From Sinorhizobium fredii USDA 257 (GTDB lineage: Bacteria > Pseudomonadota > Alphaproteobacteria > Rhizobiales > Rhizobiaceae): a stretch of 64,000 nt of DNA. The stretch lies in NCBI RefSeq assembly GCF_000265205.3, contig NC_018000.1, positions 5,084,001-5,148,000 of the forward strand. The letters run 5' to 3'. This document shows positions 49,401 to 58,368 of this stretch, in pieces; the first letter of the stretch is position 1, and the number at the start of each line of letters is the position of its first letter. Below the pieces are notes generated by a model. It was not told the origin of the DNA. It was given only the letters and a program-made list of their open reading frames with translations, and made no database searches. The translations under genes and the position numbers were made by a program.

Positions 49401-50380
49401 TGGCCATCACCGTGAATCCGCCGGCCAATGTGGCACCGGCGGCATCGAACGATGTTATCGTCATATCAACAGGGACGTCCGTTTTCCTCTCCGCTGCGTG
49501 GTTGCTCAACAACGACGCGGACACCGACGGAGGCGCACTTTCGATTTCTGGGGCGGGCTTCCCCTCGCTGCCGAGCGGCTGGACGATCACACCAGTGACT
49601 GCGGGCGGGGTCATCACCGGGTTCAACGTGAGCACGGGCAATCCTGGCCAATCGGTGACATTGTCGTACACGGTCAGCGATGGACAGGGAAACTATTCCA
49701 CTGCCGAGTTCACGCTTCAAACACCCTCCACGGCATCAACCAGCGGCAAAAATGACATCGATCTGGGTTCTTTGAGCTACAACTATTCGTACATTGATGG
49801 AAAGGACCACAATGATACCCTTGCTGCGAACCTGACACTTACTGGAACGCAAGGGAACGACGTATTCGTTGGCAATGACGGCAATGACATCCTTGATGGC
49901 GGCGCCGGGTACAACATTCTCTCCGGGGGGGCCGGCGGCGACACGTTTGTCTTCCGGAACTTCGCAAGCGCAACAAACCACGTCACCGACTTCAATTCCG
50001 GCGCGAACTCGACGTCTGTTGATAGGTTGGGATTCGAAGTCGGGACTGCGCCCAACGAGTTCTCCGTCGGTAACAACGATACGGCCTTCATTTTCAAGAC
50101 CGGGAACAACGCGGCGATCAATGTTGCCGACACAGAGATCGCGGTGAAAACGGATTCCAGCGTCACCACAGCGACAGTCCAGAGCACGATCAACGGCTAT
50201 ACCAACATAGAGTCAGGTGCCCTGTTCGTCTTTCATAACACGACACTCGGCCACGCTGCGGTTTACTACGACTCCAATCCGAGCGCGGCCGGCGGCGCAG
50301 TGCTGGTGGCAGAACTCGACAACATCACGCTGCTGGGGAACCTCGGCAGTTTCAATGCCAGCGATTTTCTGTTGATCTAA
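46420..50380 (+). pseudogene. Large secreted VCBS-repeat/RTX-type protein, disrupted by frameshifts in tandem repeats
   Basis: ATG 46420 follows GGAGAGGG. The first frame reads an N-terminal domain, a VCBS domain (GRFSFDATTGAWTYALDN) and repeat 1. An extra T in the run 47590-47592 then moves the true frame, which continues to 50380. A further +1 near 48471 and -1 near 48619 cancel each other, leaving about 150 bp misread. The corrected product is 1319 residues: N-terminus 1-272, six 103-residue repeats, and a C-terminal part with further cadherin-like domains and RTX nonapeptides (GTQGNDVFV, GGAGYNILS, GGAGGDTFV) near 49845-49953. It lacks a Sec signal, consistent with type I secretion and calcium binding at the surface. 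Whether the indels are real or sequence errors cannot be judged here. Confidence 0.85.
47236..49090 (+). repeat. Six tandem copies of a 309-bp unit inside the adhesin gene
   Basis: Copies begin (at GTGTCGGC) at 47236, 47545, 47855, 48164, 48474 and 48782; spacings of 309, 310, 309, 310 and 308 reveal the three indels. Copies are nearly identical in DNA, differing at scattered positions such as ATC/GTC in the YSYN(I/V)(I/V)DGHGG stretch. Each encodes a 103-residue VCBS/cadherin-like module with acidic DADASD and DGDGLSVDPS stretches suited to calcium. Confidence 0.92.
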
Positions 50381-50467
50381 CGTCCGTCCACGATCCAGGC
50401 GGCGATCACCGAACTCGTGCCCGTCGCCTGGCCCTTCGGAGCTATTCAGTGGAGCGCCGGCCCCGCT

Positions 50468-51025
50468 CTATTTCATCGTCGCGACATAATCTGCAAAGGC
50501 CTCAACGAAGCCACGCAGCCGCTCGCGGGTTTCTTCGTCGGTCAGTTGCCCCTGGCTGTCGAAGAGCGTGTCCGCATTCTGCACCATCAGCCGCTTGCCC
50601 GACCAAAGCTCGGCGCCGAGCGTCCGCATCACGGCGAGCCAGGCGTTCTGGCTGAGTATCGTGCCGAACTTGCTCGGCGAAGCGCCGGCGACCGCGAACG
50701 GCCGGCCGCGGAACACCTTGCGAATGTCGGCGGGCGGGCGGCTCAGCCAGTCGATGGCATTCTTGAAAACGCCGGGCACGGAATTGTTGTATTCCGGCGT
50801 GAAGAGAACGACGCCGTCCGCAGCGATGATCCGCTGTTTCAGCGCCTCTACCGGCGCGGGCACGCCGCTTTCGGCCTCCACGTCGCCGTCATAGAGCGGA
50901 ATGCCGTGCAGGGTCGCGATCTCAAACTCGACCCCCGCGGGCGCGACCGCTTTCGCCGCGTTGAGCAGTCCGGTGTTGAAGGAAGCCTTGCGCAGGCTCC
51001 CCGATATGCCGAGAAGTTTCGTCAT
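50468..51025 (-). CDS. NADPH-dependent FMN reductase (ChrR/azoreductase-like flavodoxin fold)
   Basis: 185 residues. The FMN phosphate loop is GISGSLRKASFNTGLL at the N-terminus, and the family motif LFTPEYNNSVPGVFKNAIDWLSR is near the middle. Such enzymes reduce quinones, chromate or azo compounds by two electrons. It lies 138 bp downstream of a ring-cleaving dioxygenase on the same strand, consistent with quinone detoxification. Confidence 0.9.
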   Translation of the reverse strand: MTKLLGISGSLRKASFNTGLLNAAKAVAPAGVEFEIATLHGIPLYDGDVEAESGVPAPVEALKQRIIAADGVVLFTPEYNNSVPGVFKNAIDWLSRPPADIRKVFRGRPFAVAGASPSKFGTILSQNAWLAVMRTLGAELWSGKRLMVQNADTLFDSQGQLTDEETRERLRGFVEAFADYVATMK

Positions 51026-51163
51026 GAGAAGGCCATCCTCTGCTCGCGCAGCCGCACGTAGTCTCGTTGATGGAAGAACTAGAGGGGTGGAAATAAAAGG
51101 AAAGCCGGAGACATCCCGGCTTTCGCTTGCCGCGTGGTAAGCGTGAAAAACGGACGCGCCACC

Positions 51164-52117
51164 CTATTCCAACGGCTTCAGCCTAGCCTCGATCTGCGCC
51201 CGCTTCGGCTCCAGGAAGGGCGGCAGCGACAGGCTTTCCCCGAGCGACTCCAGCGGCTCGTCGACAGCAAAGCCGGGTCCATCCGTGGCGATCTCGAACA
51301 GGATGCCGTTCGGCTCGCGGAAATAGAGCGACCGGAAATAGTAGCGCTCCACTTCGCCGCTCGACGGCAGATGAAAGGCCTTCAGCCTCTCCGTCCACTG
51401 GTGCAGCCCGTCGACGTCCGGCGCCCGGAAGGCGACATGGTGGACGGCGCCCGCTCCCTGCCGGGCGATCGGCAGCCCCGGCTGGACCGCGACATGGAGT
51501 TCGGCCGCCGCGCCGCCCTCGCCCATCGAGAAAACGTGCACCTCGCCATTCCCGTCCGGCGAAGGATAGTGACGCGCCTCGCGCATGTTCATGACCTGGG
51601 TGAGCACCAGCGCGGTGTTGGTGATATCCGGCACGCTGATGGTGATTGGTCCGAGGCCTTTGATCTGGTGCTCGGCCGGGACCGGGCTCCTTTCCCAGGA
51701 ATGCGACGGGACAAGCCCGCCATCGTCCACCAGTCGAAACCGCTGGCCCTCGCCGTCTTCGAAATCAAGGGAGGTTCGGCCGTCGATTTCGCTGATCTCG
51801 CCTGAGGCGACATTCAGTTCGTCAAAGCGCCGCTTCCACCATTCCACGCTTTGGGCATTGCCGACGCGGAGCCCGGTGCGGGAGATGCTGTGCGTTCCGC
51901 GCCCCTCCGGTCCGACCGGCCAATCGAAGAAGGTCAGATCCGTGCCGGGCGTCGCCTTCCCGTCGGCGTAGAAGAGGTGGTAGGCGGTGGTGTCGTCCTG
52001 GTTGACGGTCTTCTTGACGAGCCGAAGCCCCAGCGTCTTGGTGTAGAAGCGCAGGTTTTTCGGCGCGTTCGCGGTGATTGCCGTGAGATGGTGGATACCT
52101 GTCAGTTGCAAGCTCAT
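51164..52117 (-). CDS. Ring-cleaving dioxygenase of the VOC superfamily, MhqO-like
   Basis: 317 residues from ATG 52117, which follows CCAGGAGGCATCC. Two VOC modules with metal ligands in [20 protein letters not shown] and [11 protein letters not shown]. Full-length for the MhqO family and homologous to the first half of the fusion protein at 44073. It would open hydroquinone or catechol rings with Fe(II) or Mn(II). It lies in a same-strand pair with the FMN reductase. Confidence 0.88.
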   Translation of the reverse strand: MSLQLTGIHHLTAITANAPKNLRFYTKTLGLRLVKKTVNQDDTTAYHLFYADGKATPGTDLTFFDWPVGPEGRGTHSISRTGLRVGNAQSVEWWKRRFDELNVASGEISEIDGRTSLDFEDGEGQRFRLVDDGGLVPSHSWERSPVPAEHQIKGLGPITISVPDITNTALVLTQVMNMREARHYPSPDGNGEVHVFSMGEGGAAAELHVAVQPGLPIARQGAGAVHHVAFRAPDVDGLHQWTERLKAFHLPSSGEVERYYFRSLYFREPNGILFEIATDGPGFAVDEPLESLGESLSLPPFLEPKRAQIEARLKPLE

Positions 52118-52223
52118 GGATGCCTCCTGGGGCTTTCGGTTGAGCTGAATATCGGTCTCCAGCCAAGCGTTCCACAAGTGGAAACGCAGAAACAGATTGT
52201 TCCCTGACAGTGATCGACCGGGA

Positions 52224-53003
52224 TCAGACCCCTTTGAGGTCCCTGAGATAGGTATTCTCCGCGCGCGAAATGGCAAAGGCCTGCGGATCGATTTCAGCGT
52301 AAATCAACGTCTCATCGGCGGCATTGGCTTTCGCCATGACCTGCCCATCGGGCGACGCAATGCATGAAAGACCGGCGAAGGAGAACATTGCGTCGGAGCC
52401 GCAATGGTTGACATAGGCGACGTAGACCTGGTTCTCGAAGGCGCGCGTCTGGATCATGTGATCGGTTATGAACGTGCCCGACCAGCCGGCCGGCAGCGCC
52501 GTCGGCACCAGCACGACATCGGCGCCGGCGGATGCCAGCCGGCGGACATTTTCCGGGAATTCGACGTCGTAGCAGATCAGCATGCCGCAGCGGACACCCC
52601 GATGCTCGAAGAGCCGCGTCGAGGGCTGCTCCGGCGTGAAAAGCGACCGTTCGTAATCGCCATAGAGATGCGACTTGCGATAGACCGTCGGCTCGGCGTC
52701 GCCGTCCAGATGGACGGCGCTGTTGTAGACCGCCGCTCCTTCGCGCTCGGCAAAGCCGGCGATAATAGCGATGCCGGCGTCGCGGGAGATCCGCCGCAAC
52801 GCTTGCACAATCGAGCCTTCGGCCGGTTGCGCCAGCGCACGGATGTCGTCGCCCGCGCCGTAGCCGGTAATCCCGAGTTCGGGTGTCACCAGCAATGTCG
52901 CCCCCTTGGCCGTGGCCTCCGCGGCCGCTCCCTCGATACGGGCGAGATTGGCGGCGATATCGCCGCCGACGCTTTTCATCTGCAGTGCCGCGAGCTTCAT
53001 CAT
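52224..53003 (-). CDS. Carbon-nitrogen hydrolase (nitrilase superfamily amidase)
   Basis: 259 residues from ATG 53003, which overlaps the permease stop (ATGATG). The Glu-Lys-Cys triad is visible: [26 protein letters not shown] and [15 protein letters not shown]. It is probably a cytoplasmic amidase. It ends the operon of the ureohydrolase and polyamine-type transporter, so a guanidino- or carbamoyl-amide such as 4-guanidinobutyramide or N-carbamoylputrescine is a reasonable guess. Confidence 0.88.
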   Translation of the reverse strand: MMKLAALQMKSVGGDIAANLARIEGAAAEATAKGATLLVTPELGITGYGAGDDIRALAQPAEGSIVQALRRISRDAGIAIIAGFAEREGAAVYNSAVHLDGDAEPTVYRKSHLYGDYERSLFTPEQPSTRLFEHRGVRCGMLICYDVEFPENVRRLASAGADVVLVPTALPAGWSGTFITDHMIQTRAFENQVYVAYVNHCGSDAMFSFAGLSCIASPDGQVMAKANAADETLIYAEIDPQAFAISRAENTYLRDLKGV

Positions 53004-53800
53004 TTTTGATCGGATGCCATGGCGCCGAGCAGCTTCGGCAAGTCGCCGAAGCGAGCGACGAGACTGAAGATGACCGCCGCCGTCAATACGAAGAGCACCG
53101 TCACCGAGGCCATGGTCGGCGTATACCCATAGCGGAGCGCGTTGAAGATCTTGATCGGCAGCGTCTCCATCGTGAAGCCGACCGTCATATAGGCGACGAT
53201 ATATTCGTTGAGCGAGAGCACGAAGGCAAAGGCGTAGCCGGAGACGATATAGGGCAGGATCAGCGGCAGCACGATCGTGCGGAAGATGGTGCGCTCGTCG
53301 GCGCCCATCGTTGCGGCGGCCTCCACCAGCGAGCGATCGATCGAGGTGAAGCCGAGCGACAGCGTCACCAGCGGCAAGGTCACGAAGAAGATCGCGTGAC
53401 TGACCACCGCCGTCCAGGGCTGGCCGTAGAAGCCCGCGGTCGCCCAGAAGGTCAGGAGCCCAAGCGCCGTGATGACCGGCGGCAGCGTGAAGGGCGCGAC
53501 GCCAAGGAGCTGGAAGATATTCGCCCACGGCGCCACACGTCGCCACAGGAACCAGGCGAGCGGCAGCGCAATCGCCACGGCGAGCGCCGCCGAGAGTACC
53601 GCAAGCGTCACCGAGGCAAGGAGCGCGTTTCGCCACTCGGGGTTGACAAAGATTTCGCCGTACCAGGAGGTCGAAAAGCCCTGCGGCGGAAAGGCCAGCG
53701 TCTGCTTCTGATTGACCGAGACGCCGGCGACGACGATCAGCGGCAGCGCCAGGAAAAGGGCGATCAGGAAGAAGTAGAACTTGCGGAAAAAGGACGTCAT
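53000..53800 (-). CDS. ABC transporter permease, PotC-like
   Basis: 266 residues from ATG 53800 (MTSFFRKFYFFLIALFLALPL). Six hydrophobic segments and the EAA loop IDRSLVEAAATMGADERTIFRTIVLPLILP identify the PotC subgroup. It overlaps the PotB-like gene by 4 bp. It pairs with that gene to import the ligand of the periplasmic binding protein encoded upstream. Confidence 0.93.
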   Translation of the reverse strand: MTSFFRKFYFFLIALFLALPLIVVAGVSVNQKQTLAFPPQGFSTSWYGEIFVNPEWRNALLASVTLAVLSAALAVAIALPLAWFLWRRVAPWANIFQLLGVAPFTLPPVITALGLLTFWATAGFYGQPWTAVVSHAIFFVTLPLVTLSLGFTSIDRSLVEAAATMGADERTIFRTIVLPLILPYIVSGYAFAFVLSLNEYIVAYMTVGFTMETLPIKIFNALRYGYTPTMASVTVLFVLTAAVIFSLVARFGDLPKLLGAMASDQK

Positions 53801-54651
53801 GCCGCCTCTCCTCTGCGTCCGGCGATCACCGTCAGCGCCACCAGTCCAAGCGTCACCAGCACGAGGAACACGGCCATCGCAGCGGCAAAGGGCATGTTCG
53901 ACTGGTAGATCGCCTGGTCGGTGATCAGCACCGAGAGCGTCCAGTGCTGCGGCCGGCCGAGAAGCTGCGGCAGCAGATAGGAGCCGAGCGCGAAGATGAA
54001 GACCATGATCAGCGTCGCGACGATGGTGTTCCTGAGCGCGGGCACGACGACGGTGAAGAAGGCCTTGAGCGGCGAGGCGCCAAGCGTTCGGGCTGCTTCG
54101 GTCAACGTCGGGTCGAGCCGCACGAGCGCCGGGAACAAGACCAGCACCGTATAGGGAAAGGCCTGGTAGACCATGCCGGTCAGCACCGCCGCAAAACTCG
54201 GCGTCAGTGCCTTCGCCTCGCCCATCAGGCCGAGCGCGACGAGGATATTGGTGATGCCGGCGGTGCGCGAGAAGAGCGTCGACCAGGCAAAGCCGATGAT
54301 GACCTCGGAAAGCGAGAGGATCGAGAGAAGCGCGACCAGCCAGACGATCTGCACGCTTCGTGCCATGCGCGTCAGCAGATAGGTGAACGGCAGAGCCAAG
54401 ACCACGCAACAAATGGCGACGGCGATCGCCATCATCAGCGAGAATCCGAGCACGCCGCCGAAGAAGGCCGAAAGGAAGCGCGCGTAATTGTCGAAGACGA
54501 AGGCCGGCGTATAGAAGCCGCCCTGCTGGCGCTGGAAGAAACTGACGGCAATCATCGTGCCGAAGGGCACGACGAAGAAGATGGTGAGCATGGCCGCGGG
54601 GAAGAGGAGCGGCGAGTAGTCGGCGAATGTCTGGGGCGGTTCGCGTCTCAT
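53797..54651 (-). CDS. ABC transporter permease, PotB-like
   Basis: 284 residues, BPD_transp_1 fold, with the EAA loop RLDPTLTEAARTLGASPLKAFFTVVVPALR. The N-terminal ADYSPLLFPAAMLTIFFVVPFGTMI is a typical PotB first helix. It overlaps the ATPase gene and the PotC-like gene by 4 bp each. Confidence 0.93.
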   Translation of the reverse strand: MRREPPQTFADYSPLLFPAAMLTIFFVVPFGTMIAVSFFQRQQGGFYTPAFVFDNYARFLSAFFGGVLGFSLMMAIAVAICCVVLALPFTYLLTRMARSVQIVWLVALLSILSLSEVIIGFAWSTLFSRTAGITNILVALGLMGEAKALTPSFAAVLTGMVYQAFPYTVLVLFPALVRLDPTLTEAARTLGASPLKAFFTVVVPALRNTIVATLIMVFIFALGSYLLPQLLGRPQHWTLSVLITDQAIYQSNMPFAAAMAVFLVLVTLGLVALTVIAGRRGEAA

Positions 54652-55685
54652 TTGCGCAGCACCACGCAGACATCTGGCGTCAGCGCCACCCCGACCTCTT
54701 GGCCGACCCTCACCTCCGGCCGGGCTCGCGGCGTCGAAACGGCGACGATCTGGCGGCCGGCAACGTCGACAAAGGTCTCGATCGTGCCGCCAAGGTCGCG
54801 TACGAAGTTAACCGTGCCGGTCAACGCGCCGGCGCCGGGTGCGGTCAGGTGCACGTCCTCCGGCCGAATCGAGATCGTCGCCTTGGCCGCCCCGGGCGGC
54901 AATTGCAGGCCCGGCACCGGCTGGCCGAGCACCGTCACATGGTTCCGCGCGTCCGATTCCGCTTCGATCAGATTGGTCTGGCCGATGAAGTCGGCAACGA
55001 AGCTGTCGGCCGGCCGGCGATAGATTTCGATCGGCGAGGCCGCCTGGCGGATTTCGCCGCCGCTCATGACGACGACCGTGTCGGCCATGGTCATCGCCTC
55101 GCGCTGGTCATGGGTAACGACTATCGTCGTGATGCCGAGCTTCTGCTGCAATTGCCGAAGCTCCACCTGCATCGCCTCGCGCAGCTTCGCGTCGAGCGCC
55201 GAAAGCGGCTCATCGAGCAGGAAGAGCTTCGGCGAGATCGCGAGCGCCCGGGCGATCGCGACACGCTGGCGCTGCCCACCAGACAATTTGGAGACCGGGC
55301 GGTCCGCAAAGCCGGAAAGATGGATCATCGACAGGAGTTCCTCGACCCGCTTTCTCTGGTCCTCCTTCGGCGCGCCGCGTATGCGCAAGGGATAGGCGAT
55401 GTTTTCGCCGACCGTCAGATGCGGAAAGAGCGCCAGCGACTGGAACACCATGCCGAGATTGCGCTTGTGCGTCGGCACACGGGTGATGTCCTCGCCATCG
55501 AGCCGGATGGCGCCGGAGGTCGGCAGGTCGAGTCCTGCGATCATCCGCAGGAGGGTCGTCTTGCCGCAGCCCGAAGGGCCGAGCATGCAGACGAACGTGC
55601 CATGCGGCACCGTTAGATCGACGTCGTTGACGGCCTTGAAGGCCCCGAATTCCTTGACGACGTTCTGAAGGGCAAGTCCCGACAT
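54648..55685 (-). CDS. ABC transporter ATP-binding protein, PotA-like
   Basis: 345 residues from ATG 55685 (MSGLALQNVVKEFGAFKAV); the in-frame upstream part is not needed. Walker A GPSGCGKTT, signature LSGGQRQRVAIARAL, Walker B LFLLDEPLSALDA, and a C-terminal TOBE domain (from about residue 270). It belongs to the spermidine/putrescine/thiamine ATPase group and powers the transporter. Confidence 0.94.
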   Translation of the reverse strand: MSGLALQNVVKEFGAFKAVNDVDLTVPHGTFVCMLGPSGCGKTTLLRMIAGLDLPTSGAIRLDGEDITRVPTHKRNLGMVFQSLALFPHLTVGENIAYPLRIRGAPKEDQRKRVEELLSMIHLSGFADRPVSKLSGGQRQRVAIARALAISPKLFLLDEPLSALDAKLREAMQVELRQLQQKLGITTIVVTHDQREAMTMADTVVVMSGGEIRQAASPIEIYRRPADSFVADFIGQTNLIEAESDARNHVTVLGQPVPGLQLPPGAAKATISIRPEDVHLTAPGAGALTGTVNFVRDLGGTIETFVDVAGRQIVAVSTPRARPEVRVGQEVGVALTPDVCVVLRK

Positions 55686-55781
55686 ATGTTCCCCGCTTTG
55701 GCGCTTCATGCGCAGATGCTGCGATGCCAGCGCCTATCCGAGCGCCACGGTCGCAGCAGCATTCGAGTTTCGGCATAGGTT

Positions 55782-55865
55782 ATCCCTAAACCGCACGCGG
55801 TTTAAGGGATTATGCACTGAGCCATGCAGCCGTTCAAAGGACTACAGCGCACGGCGCTGTAGTCC
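55782..55865. repeat. Two intergenic hairpins between the binding-protein and ATPase genes
   Basis: Hairpin 1 (55782-55810): ATCCCTAAACCGC pairs with GCGGTTTAAGGGAT with one bulge. Hairpin 2 (55839-55865): GGACTACAGCGC, loop ACG, GCGCTGTAGTCC, a perfect 12-bp stem. The CTACAGCGC arm resembles that of the element at 15251. They lie within the operon on the downstream side of the binding-protein gene, a common place for REP-like elements that stabilise the upstream mRNA. Confidence 0.55.
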
Positions 55866-55896
55866 GCCCCGGTCAACGGGCGGACGCTCGCGATCA

Positions 55897-56976
55897 TCAG
55901 CCGACGATCAGTTCCGTCCATTTCTGGTTCAGCCAATCCGACTTGGTCTGGTAGAGGTCGTAGCGCGGGACGATCGGCTCGATATCGGACGACACTGCGG
56001 CAAACTCCTTGTCCGTCAGGTCGGTCGACTCGCGCTTGACCGTTGGCGAGGTGCCGACCTTGCGCGACAGCGTCGCCTGGACGGCAGGCTGGCACATATA
56101 GTCGATGAAGATATGCGCCTCCTCCGACTTCTGCGAGACGCGTGACAGTGCCCAGCAGCCGGAATCCTGGATGCCGCCTTCCTTGGGGAAGGTGGAACGA
56201 ACCGGATGACCGTCGGCCGCGGCCAAGCCCGTAACGTCGTGGTAATACTGGCCCATCGGGATTTCGCCCGACTTCAGCGCCTGCTCGAACTGCGCCTCGT
56301 CGCGGTACCAGAGGCGGACATTCGGCTTCACTTCGGCAAGCTTCTCGAACGCCTTCAGGATGCCTTCCTCGGTGTCGAGCGCATTGGTGCCACCCATGTG
56401 AATCTTGGCGGTCACCTCGAGCAGGAAGGAGTTCGAAACCAGCGCCAGCAGGCCGAGCTTATCGGCGTTCGCCGGATCCCAGAGGGCCGTCCAGGAGGTC
56501 GGCGCTTCCTTGTAGACATTGGTGTTGGTGACGAGCGTGATGTACCAGGAGACGGCCCCGACGCCGGCAACGCGGCCGTCCGGATATTTGTTGACGAAGC
56601 GATCGAGGAGGTTCGAGGCATCCTTGATCTTCGCCATGTCGATCGGCGTCCAGAGCTCGGTTGCCTGACCTTTGAGCATCGCGACCTGCGACATCATCGA
56701 AACATCTGCCGGTGCCTGCCCTGCACGGGCGGCCTGTTCAAGCTGGACCAGCCAGGCCTCACCGGTCGGTTCGGCGATCGACTCGACCGTAATGCCCGTC
56801 GCCTTGGTGAACTCCGGGAAGATGTTCTTGTCGAAGGAGTCCTTGAAGTAACCGCCATAAACGCCGACCTTGAGCGACTTGTCCTGGGCTCTCAGCACCG
56901 CGGGCATTGCCAGCATCGATGCACCGGCAAGTCCCGCCCCCAGCAGTGTGCGGCGCTTGATCGAACTGATGTTCAT
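55897..56976 (-). CDS. ABC transporter substrate-binding protein, PotD/PotF-like, Tat-type leader
   Basis: 359 residues. The leader has an RR pair (IKRRTLLGAGLAGASMLAMPAVLRAQD), suggesting Tat export. The mature part KSLKVGVYGGYFKDSFDKNIFPEF is typical of the extracellular solute-binding family 1/spermidine-type proteins. It follows the ureohydrolase by 118 bp and precedes the ATPase. A polyamine or guanidino compound is the likely ligand; acidic ligand-pocket residues were not mapped. Confidence 0.9.
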   Translation of the reverse strand: MNISSIKRRTLLGAGLAGASMLAMPAVLRAQDKSLKVGVYGGYFKDSFDKNIFPEFTKATGITVESIAEPTGEAWLVQLEQAARAGQAPADVSMMSQVAMLKGQATELWTPIDMAKIKDASNLLDRFVNKYPDGRVAGVGAVSWYITLVTNTNVYKEAPTSWTALWDPANADKLGLLALVSNSFLLEVTAKIHMGGTNALDTEEGILKAFEKLAEVKPNVRLWYRDEAQFEQALKSGEIPMGQYYHDVTGLAAADGHPVRSTFPKEGGIQDSGCWALSRVSQKSEEAHIFIDYMCQPAVQATLSRKVGTSPTVKRESTDLTDKEFAAVSSDIEPIVPRYDLYQTKSDWLNQKWTELIVG

Positions 56977-57094
56977 TGCACGTCTCCTTTGTTTTGGCGG
57001 CTACCGCCGCGTTCCCTGTTCTCGTTGAAATCTTATGGCATTCCGGTGGAATAATACTCTTTCCCGGGCTCTTTGGCGCGGGCTGACGGCCGCT

Positions 57095-58153
57095 TCACCC
57101 TTTGCCGATGACGGTCGGGCTGAAGACCATCAGGCTCAGGATCTCGAAAAGCACCTGCGCGCCGGCATGAGCCGTATTGGTCGTCGCATCGTATTGCGGG
57201 GCGACCTCGACCACGTCGCCGCCGACGAGATTGACGCCCTTGAGTCCACGAATGAGTTCAAGCACCTCACGGGTCGTCAGGCCGCCGACCTCCGGCGTGC
57301 CGGTGCCTGGCGCGAAACTCGGGTCAAGGCTGTCGATGTCGAAGGACAGATAGGCCGGGCCATCGCCGACGATCTTCTTGGCTTTCTCGATGATCGCCGG
57401 AATGCCGAGACCAGTGACTTCCTCCGCATGGATGACAGTCATGCCGGACTCGTAGGAGAACTCCCAGAGATATTCGGCTGAGCCGCGGATGCCGATCTGG
57501 ACAACGCGGGTAGGGTCGAGCACGCCGTCGAGAACGGCATTGCGGAACGGGCCGCCGTGATGGAACTTGGTGAGGTCATAGGCGCCGCCGGTGTCGCAAT
57601 GGGCGTCGATATGGATCATACCAACCGGCCGCTTCTTGCCGACCGCCTTCAGGATCGGATGAGTGATCGAGTGGTCGCCGCCGACCGAAAGCGGCACGAC
57701 GCCCGCATCGACGATCTGGTTCATGCGCTTTTCGATGTCTTCGTGGCTGAGTTCCAGCCGATAGCGGCTTTGGAAGGCAACGTCGCCGATATCCGCGACA
57801 CGCAGATCGTGAACGGGCGCGCAGCCCAGCACGTGGTTAAACGGTCCAATGCGCTCGATCGCTCGCAGTGCCCGCGGTCCGAAGCGGGACCCCGGGCGGT
57901 TGGTGACGCCGAGGTCCATCGGTATGCCGACGATCCCTACCTGCAGATTGCCGAAGTCCGGGTTGTCGGCATCGACTGGCATGTAGGGCGCGGTGAGAAA
58001 AGTGGGGATGCCGGAATATGGCGCGAGCCGCGTGCCGCTTTTCGTGAAGATCTTGTCCGCGACCTTGCGGAAGGCCGGGTCGAAGAGTTCTCCGCCATGG
58101 CTTTCGCCATATTTCGCCTTCAATTCGCTGAGCTTCTTCTCGTCCCAGACCAT
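57095..58153 (-). CDS. speB: Ureohydrolase of the agmatinase family
   Basis: 352 residues from ATG 58153 (MVWDEKKLSELKAKYGES). The di-manganese motifs are intact: GGDHSITHP, HIDAHCDT and SFDIDSLDPSFAPGTGTPEVGG. The N-terminal extension of about 70 residues is seen in some agmatinase/guanidinobutyrase-type enzymes. It releases urea from agmatine or a related guanidino acid. It is first in an operon with the PotDABC-like transporter and divergent from a LysR gene, its likely activator. The symbol is family-level; guanidinobutyrase is an alternative. Confidence 0.85.
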   Translation of the reverse strand: MVWDEKKLSELKAKYGESHGGELFDPAFRKVADKIFTKSGTRLAPYSGIPTFLTAPYMPVDADNPDFGNLQVGIVGIPMDLGVTNRPGSRFGPRALRAIERIGPFNHVLGCAPVHDLRVADIGDVAFQSRYRLELSHEDIEKRMNQIVDAGVVPLSVGGDHSITHPILKAVGKKRPVGMIHIDAHCDTGGAYDLTKFHHGGPFRNAVLDGVLDPTRVVQIGIRGSAEYLWEFSYESGMTVIHAEEVTGLGIPAIIEKAKKIVGDGPAYLSFDIDSLDPSFAPGTGTPEVGGLTTREVLELIRGLKGVNLVGGDVVEVAPQYDATTNTAHAGAQVLFEILSLMVFSPTVIGKG

Positions 58154-58326
58154 GCGCCGGAGCCTCCCATGTCTGTCGCCGGGGATCAAAGCGTCGCGAA
58201 GCGGATCGCAACTGGCGGTTTCGCCGGCGGGCCGGCGCGATCATGTTCCCCAGGCTTTTGCCCTTGTTGGAACCTATTAGGTGACAAATCTTCTGGAAAA
58301 TCAATTGACATTGTTATAGCGTTTCG

Positions 58327-58343
58327 TGTGAGAAAAACTCACA
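58327..58343. promoter_or_regulatory. TGTGAG-N5-CTCACA palindrome between speB-like and LysR genes
   Basis: A perfect 6+6 bp inverted repeat with an AAAAA spacer, 25 bp upstream of the LysR start codon. It could be a LysR-family or other operator in the 215-bp divergent region. Confidence 0.45.
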
Positions 58344-58368
58344 TTGCTAAGACCCTTCGGAGCCTCAC

